NCBI RefSeq assembly: GCF_014694315.1
Contig: NZ_JAAOXD010000001.1
Location: forward strand, 306,328-345,149
Source: Arthrobacter ipis
GTDB lineage: Bacteria; Actinomycetota; Actinomycetes; Actinomycetales; Micrococcaceae
DNA length: 38,822 nucleotides
Direction of reading: 5' to 3'
Positions 34,726-38,822 of this stretch are shown piece after piece. Every line of letters begins with the position of its first letter. Position 1 is the first letter of the stretch. A program made the translations under genes and the position numbers. Below the pieces are notes generated by a model. It had not been told where the DNA came from, did no database searches, and saw only the letters and a program-made list of their open reading frames with translations.

Positions 34726-35652
34726 ATGGACCAGCGGCGGACCGGCATCGGCCTGACAGGCTTCGCCAGTCTGCCTGCGGCCCCGCCCGCCGAGTCATCT
34801 GCCGCTGACCTCGAAGTACTGGGCGGGATCCGCGACGTACTGGCCGGGCTGCCCCTGGCGCTTCTGACGGGGGCCGGGCTCAGTACCGACTCCGGCATAC
34901 CGGACTACCGCGGACCGGAATCGCCTCCGCGCTCACCCATGACCTACCAGGAGTTTCTGGCTGAGGCGGCCAACCGGCAGCGCTATTGGGCGCGCAACCA
35001 CATCGGCTGGTCGCACCTGAGGCGGGCCAGCCCCAACGCCGGCCACGCCGCCGTCGTCGTCCTGGAGCAGCGTGGGCTCCTAACGGGACTCATTACCCAG
35101 AACGTGGACCGCCTCCACGAGGACGCCGGCAGTGTCAACGTGGTGGACCTTCACGGACGCTTCGACCAGGTGGTTTGTCTGGAATGCCGCCGCACGTATT
35201 CACGGCAGCTGCTCGCAAAGGTTCTGGAGGAGCTGAACCCGGACTTCCTTGACCATGCCATGAAGTCCGGACTTGTCGAAATGGCTCCCGATGCGGACGC
35301 CACGGTGGAGGATCTGCGGCTGATCCGGAGCTTCGTGGTTGCCCGCTGTCCCGCGTGCGGCGGCGTCCTAAAGCCGGACTTCGTGTACTTTGGCGAAAAC
35401 GTCCCCAAGGAGCGCGTGGAGCGCGCATACGCAATGGTGGATAAAGCCCAAGCCCTGCTTGTTGCCGGTTCCTCACTCAGCGTCATGAGCGGGCTGCGAT
35501 TTGTCCGTCACGCCGCCAAGCAAGGCAAGCCCGTTGTCATCATCAACCGCGGCCAGACGCGAGGCGACGACCTTGCCACAATCAAGCTGGAGGCCGGGGT
35601 GGGCGAGTCCCTCGCCTGGCTGGCAGATGAATTGCCCCCGCTCCCGGCCTGA
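34726..35652 (+). CDS. NAD-dependent protein deacylase (sirtuin, class II type)
   Basis: 308 residues. NAD-binding LLTGAGLSTDSGIPDYRG (47-63 and neighbours), TQNVDRLHEDAGS (124-136), catalytic H143 in VDLHGRF, and a zinc site C151-C154/C208-C211. The GAGLSTDSGIPDYRG form and long inter-cysteine insert match SIRT4-like class II sirtuins. They remove acyl groups from lysines using NAD. A GGGGGGC lies upstream of the ATG; it probably shares the peroxiredoxin transcript. Confidence 0.9.
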   Translation: MDQRRTGIGLTGFASLPAAPPAESSAADLEVLGGIRDVLAGLPLALLTGAGLSTDSGIPDYRGPESPPRSPMTYQEFLAEAANRQRYWARNHIGWSHLRRASPNAGHAAVVVLEQRGLLTGLITQNVDRLHEDAGSVNVVDLHGRFDQVVCLECRRTYSRQLLAKVLEELNPDFLDHAMKSGLVEMAPDADATVEDLRLIRSFVVARCPACGGVLKPDFVYFGENVPKERVERAYAMVDKAQALLVAGSSLSVMSGLRFVRHAAKQGKPVVIINRGQTRGDDLATIKLEAGVGESLAWLADELPPLPA

Positions 35653-35732
35653 CCCGATTAGGGTTTGAGGGCAGTGTTCGGGTAGAGTCTATGTTCGTTG
35701 GTTCGAGCGCTTCGGTGCGAAAACCTCTCTTT

Positions 35733-35805
35733 GGGTCTTTAGCTCAGCTGGTAGAGCGCCACGTTTACACCGTGGATGTCATCGGTTCGATCCCGGTAGG
35801 ACCCA
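35733..35805 (+). tRNA. tRNA-Val (anticodon UAC)
   Basis: Full cloverleaf: acceptor GGGTCTT/AGGACCC (one G-T), D stem GCTC/GAGC, anticodon stem CCACG/CGTGG with loop TTTACAC (anticodon TAC, reads GTA), T stem ATCGG/CCGGT with loop TTCGATC. Discriminator A; the genomic continuation is CCT, so the final A of CCA is added after transcription. A terminator follows 5 nt later. Confidence 0.97.
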
Positions 35806-35809
35806 CCTT

Positions 35810-35854
35810 AAAACCCCGTTCGGCCAAGTCTTCAACTTGTTCGGACGGGGTTTT
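35810..35854 (+). terminator. Terminator after tRNA-Val
   Basis: AAAACCCCGT (35810-35819) pairs with ACGGGGTTTT (35845-35854); the inner CG and AAGT/ACTT also pair. T-rich end. Usual form for a tRNA terminator. Confidence 0.9.
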
Positions 35855-35878
35855 GTGTTTAATGTCTGAGCCCCACCA

Positions 35879-35890
35879 TAGCCTGCGGGC
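35879..35890 (+). promoter_or_regulatory. Leaderless-type -10 element
   Basis: TAGCCT (35879-35884), then GCGGGC, then the ATG at 35891. No ribosome-binding site is visible. Confidence 0.4.
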
Positions 35891-36211
35891 ATGGAACACG
35901 TAATTGTGAGGACCGCTGCCGACGGGCAGCCGGACGCCGTCATCCGCGGCGGCCAGGAATGGACGGTGGGCGCAGAACCGCTGCGATGGTTTGAACGCGT
36001 CAGCTGGTGGGAGGCGGAGCGCCGGATGCCGCTGGGACGTAGCCGCGTTGACGTCGAAGTGTGGCGGCTGCAGACCCGACTGGGGCGAAACGCCGGGTCG
36101 GCGCTGACCACCATGGAGATCATCCGCGACGGGCTCGGCGGCGGGTGGAGGCTGCGGAGCGTGGTGGCGGACAACACCACCGCGGAAAGTGCCGTCGCGG
36201 TTGCGGCCTGA
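35891..36211 (+). CDS. Hypothetical protein, DUF6504-like
   Basis: 106 residues. IRGGQEWTVGAEPLRWFERVSWWEAERR and the later VDVEVWRLQTR and GGGWRLRSVV recall a family in which a Trp-rich strand pattern (w.G..w.V...rW....WW) is conserved; I assign DUF6504 only tentatively. Soluble, no signal peptide, no catalytic motif. A single gene between a tRNA terminator and a long non-coding stretch. Confidence 0.55.
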   Translation: MEHVIVRTAADGQPDAVIRGGQEWTVGAEPLRWFERVSWWEAERRMPLGRSRVDVEVWRLQTRLGRNAGSALTTMEIIRDGLGGGWRLRSVVADNTTAESAVAVAA

Positions 36212-36236
36212 GCAGCAGACGAGGGGGCTGGGCACT

Positions 36237-36270
36237 CAGAAAGGCTGGAGAAGCAGAAAGGCTGGAGAAC
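36237..36270. repeat. Tandem 17-bp repeat
   Basis: CAGAAAGGCTGGAGAAG (36237-36253) is followed at once by a copy differing only in the last base (36254-36270); a partial third copy, CAGCAAGGC, follows. Confidence 0.8.
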
Positions 36271-36308
36271 CAGCAAGGCCCGAATCTTGAAGGGCCCGGA
36301 AATTGGAT

Positions 36309-36353
36309 AAGCCTTCCACCGCGACTATTGGGGGATGCCGCGGTGGAAGGCTT
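36309..36353. terminator. Hairpin after the small hypothetical gene
   Basis: Perfect 15-bp stem AAGCCTTCCACCGCG/CGCGGTGGAAGGCTT with a 15-nt loop. No long T-run, about 100 nt after the stop at 36211; likely terminator. Confidence 0.6.
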
Positions 36354-36575
36354 GAAATCGAATATACCGTGAACATTTGGAAACACGAAACCAATAGGAA
36401 GGTTGCTTCCGGTGCTCCTTCGCGGGTGGTTGACCAAGCACGGCCTTCAGCGGCACACCGCGAGCCAGTATGATGGTAGGTGTTCAGTTGACTGGACGCT
36501 TTGGCATCGTTGCCGGTGTTCGCGCGATGCAGTTTGACGACCCCGCTGTCTGAGCGCGTACCGAAAAGGAGAATC

Positions 36576-37373
36576 ATGGCCGATTCCCGCACATCCAAAG
36601 CCAACGACGGACTGGGCAGCGCGTCCCCGGCGCCGGCCGTCACGCGAGCAGCCGCCGTCCTGGAGTCGCTCGCAGCGTCCGCCACTGGCCGGCTGACCCT
36701 CAGCGACCTCGCCCGGGACCTCGGAATCCCCAAATCTTCCACCTCCAACCTCCTGCTGGCCCTCGAGGAGGCCAGGCTTATCAGCAGGCAGGGAGCCGAG
36801 TACACGCTGGGCCGCAAGCTCGTTGAATTGGGTGCCGCGTACTTGAGCCGCCTCGATGAAGTCCAGGAGTTTTACCGTTTCTGTGAGCAGGCGCCCACGC
36901 TGTCAGGCGAAACAGTGCGCATCGCCATGCTGGACGGCACCAACGTCATCTACTTGGCGCGCTACGAGGGTCATCCGGCCGTCCGCCTGACATCCAATAT
37001 CGGCGACAAGATGCCGGTGTCCCTCTGCGCCGTGGGTAAAGCCCTGATCGCCAGGCTTCATGACCACGACATCGATGCGATGTTCGCTGACGATACGGAG
37101 CTTCCCGTGCTGACGCCCAAGTCACTGCGCACGGGTGCGGAACTGAAGGCCCAGCTTGAGCAGATCCGGGAGCAGGGCTATGCGTTTGAAGACGAGGAAT
37201 CCACCACAGGCGTGGTGTGCCTCGCCGTAACCGTACCCACCCGGGGAGCGCATGGCCCCAGCCTTGGCCTGTCCGTCACGGCATTGAAGGCAACCTACTC
37301 GCAGGAGCAGGGCGCGCAGATGGTCAAGGAGCTCAATGAACTGGCCAGATCCCTTGGCAACCCTATGGGCTAG
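36576..37373 (+). CDS. IclR-family transcriptional regulator
   Basis: 265 residues from ATG (MADSRTSKAND) with AAAAGGAG 7 nt upstream. N-terminal winged helix-turn-helix (LTLSDLARDLGIPKSSTSNLLLALEEARLI, two pieces, about 47-75), then the IclR effector domain (SLCAVGKALIA, GYAFEDEESTTGVVCLAVTVP). IclR regulators usually control a neighbouring catabolic or transport gene; here the next gene is a carboxylate-type transporter 126 bp away, with a candidate operator in the gap. Confidence 0.92.
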   Translation: MADSRTSKANDGLGSASPAPAVTRAAAVLESLAASATGRLTLSDLARDLGIPKSSTSNLLLALEEARLISRQGAEYTLGRKLVELGAAYLSRLDEVQEFYRFCEQAPTLSGETVRIAMLDGTNVIYLARYEGHPAVRLTSNIGDKMPVSLCAVGKALIARLHDHDIDAMFADDTELPVLTPKSLRTGAELKAQLEQIREQGYAFEDEESTTGVVCLAVTVPTRGAHGPSLGLSVTALKATYSQEQGAQMVKELNELARSLGNPMG

Positions 37374-37407
37374 GCGAAACCCCGTCGCTATTGGCTACTC
37401 GTTCATC

Positions 37408-37428
37408 ATGTTGTACGCTGTTCAACAT
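37408..37428. promoter_or_regulatory. Candidate IclR operator over the transporter promoter
   Basis: Core TGTTGTACGCTGTTCAACA (37409-37427): arms TGTTGTAC/GTTCAACA, 7 of 8 pairs, extended by an A/T pair. A sigma-70-like TTGGCT (37391-37396) and TACGCT (37414-37419), 17 nt apart, overlap it, so binding would block RNA polymerase. Confidence 0.5.
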
Positions 37429-37458
37429 AGTGACCGACGCAATGGTGGTGTCACTACT

Positions 37459-37482
37459 CACCAGGCCAACGGGGGCCTGGTG
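37459..37482 (+). other. Hairpin in the transporter mRNA leader
   Basis: CACCAGGCC, loop AACGGG, GGCCTGGTG: perfect 9-bp stem ending about 6 nt before the GAGGGAG ribosome-binding site. May be structural or regulatory. Confidence 0.5.
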
Positions 37483-37499
37483 TCCTTGAGGGAGTGCTA

Positions 37500-38822
37500 G
37501 TGACAACTCGTACTGATTCACCGCTTGCTGATGCGGACGGCGCCGTCGTCGAACCGGAACAGCTGCGAAGGGCAACACTTGCCAGCTCCGTGGGCTCCGC
37601 TCTGGAGTACTACGACTTCTACATCTACGGCCTGGCTTCGGCCCTCATCTTCGGCCCGCTGTTCTTCAAGCCGCTCGGCGAGGAGGGTGCGCTGATCGCA
37701 TCATTCGCCACGTACGGCGTGGGCTTCGCTGCCCGGCCCTTCGGCGGCATCGTCTTTGGCTACATCGGGGACCGGTTCGGCCGGAAAATGGTGCTGATCC
37801 TGACCATCGGCCTGATGGGTACCGCCAGCTTCGCGATCGGCCTGCTGCCGACGTTCGAGCAGGCAGGAATGCTGGGTGCGGTACTCCTGGTCATTCTCCG
37901 GATCGTCCAGGGCCTCGGTGCCGGTGCGGAGCAGGCCGGCGCAACGACGCTGATCTCCGAAGTGGCTCCGCGCCGCCGTCGTGGTTTCTTTGCCTCACTG
38001 CCCTTCGTGGGGATCCAGCTGGGCACCCTCCTGGGTGCCGGTACCTTCGCCCTCATCGCGACCGCTGACAAGGCAGTCCTCGAAGGCTGGCTCTGGCGCG
38101 TGCCCTTCCTGGCCAGCGTAATCCTCATCGCCGTCGCGGTGTTCATCCGCCTGCGGCTCAAGGAAACCCCCGTGTTCCAGGAGCTGGAGAAGCACAAGAA
38201 CGTGGTCAAAAACCCCGTGGGCCAGCTCTGGAAGCACTCCAAGAAGAACGTCCTGGTGGGCATCGGCCTGCGCATGGGTGAGAACGGCAATTCCTCCATC
38301 TACTCGGCACTGCTGGTGGCATTCCTGGCAGCCCCGGCGGGCGTGTTTCCGGGGGACAAGTTCATCGGACCGGTGGGTCTTCTGATCGCTGCGGGTTTTG
38401 CCGCCGTCATGGTGGTTACCTTCGGCGCCCTGTCCGACCGCTTTGGCCGCGTCCCGGTCTACCGTTACGGCGCCCTGTTCCAGGCTGTCATCGCCTTCCC
38501 GGCGTTCTACCTCGTGACCCTTGGCAACGTGACTTTGGTGTGGGTTGTCATGGTGGTTGGCATCGCGCTCGGCGTGCAGTCCATGCTGGGACCGCAGTGC
38601 CCCCTGCTGCCTGAACTGTTTGGATCGCAGTACCGGTTCACGGGGGTTGCGATGGCCCGCGAACTCTCCGCCGTGATGGCGGGTGGCCTGGTTCCGCTGG
38701 TCGGAGCGGCGCTGCTGGCGGCCACCGGCTACTCCTGGCTGGTGCTGGCTGTCTATTCGCTGGTGCTTGCCCTGATCTCCTTCGTGAGCACCTTCTTCAC
38801 GCCGGAAACCAAGGGCCGCGAC
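37500..38822 (+). CDS. MFS transporter, metabolite:H+ symporter (MHS) family, 3' end cut
   Basis: 441 codons from a GTG (VTTRTDSPLADADG) with GAGGGAG upstream; the frame is open to the window edge, ending PETKGRD, so only a few residues are missing. About twelve membrane segments; SALEYYDFYIYGLASALIF and GYIGDRFGRKMVL (motif A) are typical of the MHS group (shikimate, citrate, proline/betaine and aromatic acid importers). The substrate is not readable. Likely controlled by the upstream IclR regulator. Confidence 0.9.
   Translation, partial: MTTRTDSPLADADGAVVEPEQLRRATLASSVGSALEYYDFYIYGLASALIFGPLFFKPLGEEGALIASFATYGVGFAARPFGGIVFGYIGDRFGRKMVLILTIGLMGTASFAIGLLPTFEQAGMLGAVLLVILRIVQGLGAGAEQAGATTLISEVAPRRRRGFFASLPFVGIQLGTLLGAGTFALIATADKAVLEGWLWRVPFLASVILIAVAVFIRLRLKETPVFQELEKHKNVVKNPVGQLWKHSKKNVLVGIGLRMGENGNSSIYSALLVAFLAAPAGVFPGDKFIGPVGLLIAAGFAAVMVVTFGALSDRFGRVPVYRYGALFQAVIAFPAFYLVTLGNVTLVWVVMVVGIALGVQSMLGPQCPLLPELFGSQYRFTGVAMARELSAVMAGGLVPLVGAALLAATGYSWLVLAVYSLVLALISFVSTFFTPETKGRD

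Larger units (their letters stand above)
36212..36575. other. Non-coding stretch before the IclR gene
   Basis: No gene seen. It holds a 17-bp tandem duplication (36237-36270), a 15-bp-stem hairpin AAGCCTTCCACCGCG (36309-36323) with its complement (36339-36353), a possible -10 TATGAT at 36469-36474 with a weak TTCAGC at 17 nt, and an imperfect repeat GTTCAG-N4-CTGGAC (36482-36495) just after it that could be an operator. Confidence 0.6.

Noticed and set aside
35733..35805. tRNA-Val as a site of an integrated element
   Set aside because: The tRNA is complete, no duplicate 3' end is seen downstream in the window, and no integrase follows.

Overview
The window is a high-GC chromosomal segment from a Gram-positive actinobacterium, most likely a member of the Micrococcaceae (Arthrobacter or a close relative). 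This rests on protein character, actinobacterial gene order (smc-ftsY; amtB-glnK near ffh; rpsP-KH-rimM-trmD-rplS-lepB-rnhB-DUF2469-YraN-comM-dprA; fabD-fabH-acpP-fabF with a PucR-type FasR), GTG/TTG starts and actinobacteria-specific DUF families. Nearly every base is in a gene or a short regulatory gap. I see no insertion sequence, prophage, CRISPR array or other mobile element.

Layout. 1-3757: 3' part of smc (chromosome condensation) and ftsY (SRP receptor). 3849-5099: a DHA1-type drug exporter on the minus strand, sharing a divergent promoter region with 5326-7019, the ammonium transporter/PII pair amtB-glnK. 7109-8491: a glucose-6-phosphate dehydrogenase, minus strand, lying where related actinobacteria carry glnD. 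8576-10950: ffh and an alpha/beta hydrolase. 11031-12830: thiC with a TPP riboswitch, minus strand. 13021-15589: an amidohydrolase, a two-domain VOC dioxygenase-like protein and a small hypothetical protein. 15804-24567: a long translation, secretion and competence block. 24671-25597: xerC. 25853-26356: DUF3145, convergent with the fatty-acid synthase II cluster fasR-fabD-fabH-acpP-fabF (minus strand, 31571 down to 26478). 31788-33420: aceE, minus strand. 33789-35652: DUF3052, an AhpE-type peroxiredoxin and a sirtuin. 35733-35805: tRNA-Val(UAC). 35891-36211: a small hypothetical protein. 36576 to the end: an IclR regulator and an MHS-family transporter cut by the window edge.

How it fits together. 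SRP (Ffh), its receptor (FtsY) and two signal peptidases (LepB) form the protein export route; AmtB and GlnK handle ammonium uptake; AceE normally makes acetyl-CoA for the FabD/H/AcpP/F pathway under FasR.

Most notable observations: (1) aceE has lost about 370 internal codons, including the thiamine-diphosphate-binding motif, with a frameshift at the junction at about 33326, so it is a pseudogene or an assembly artefact; (2) a shared 17-bp palindromic element lies in front of both fasR and fabD and is a candidate FasR box; (3) two CCATATGG palindromes sit in and beside the predicted rplS promoter; (4) a terminator-like hairpin with a 14-bp stem lies inside the first codons of the first lepB; (5) glnD is absent from its usual place; (6) several genes have TANNNT exactly 6 nt before ATG, the signature of leaderless transcripts.
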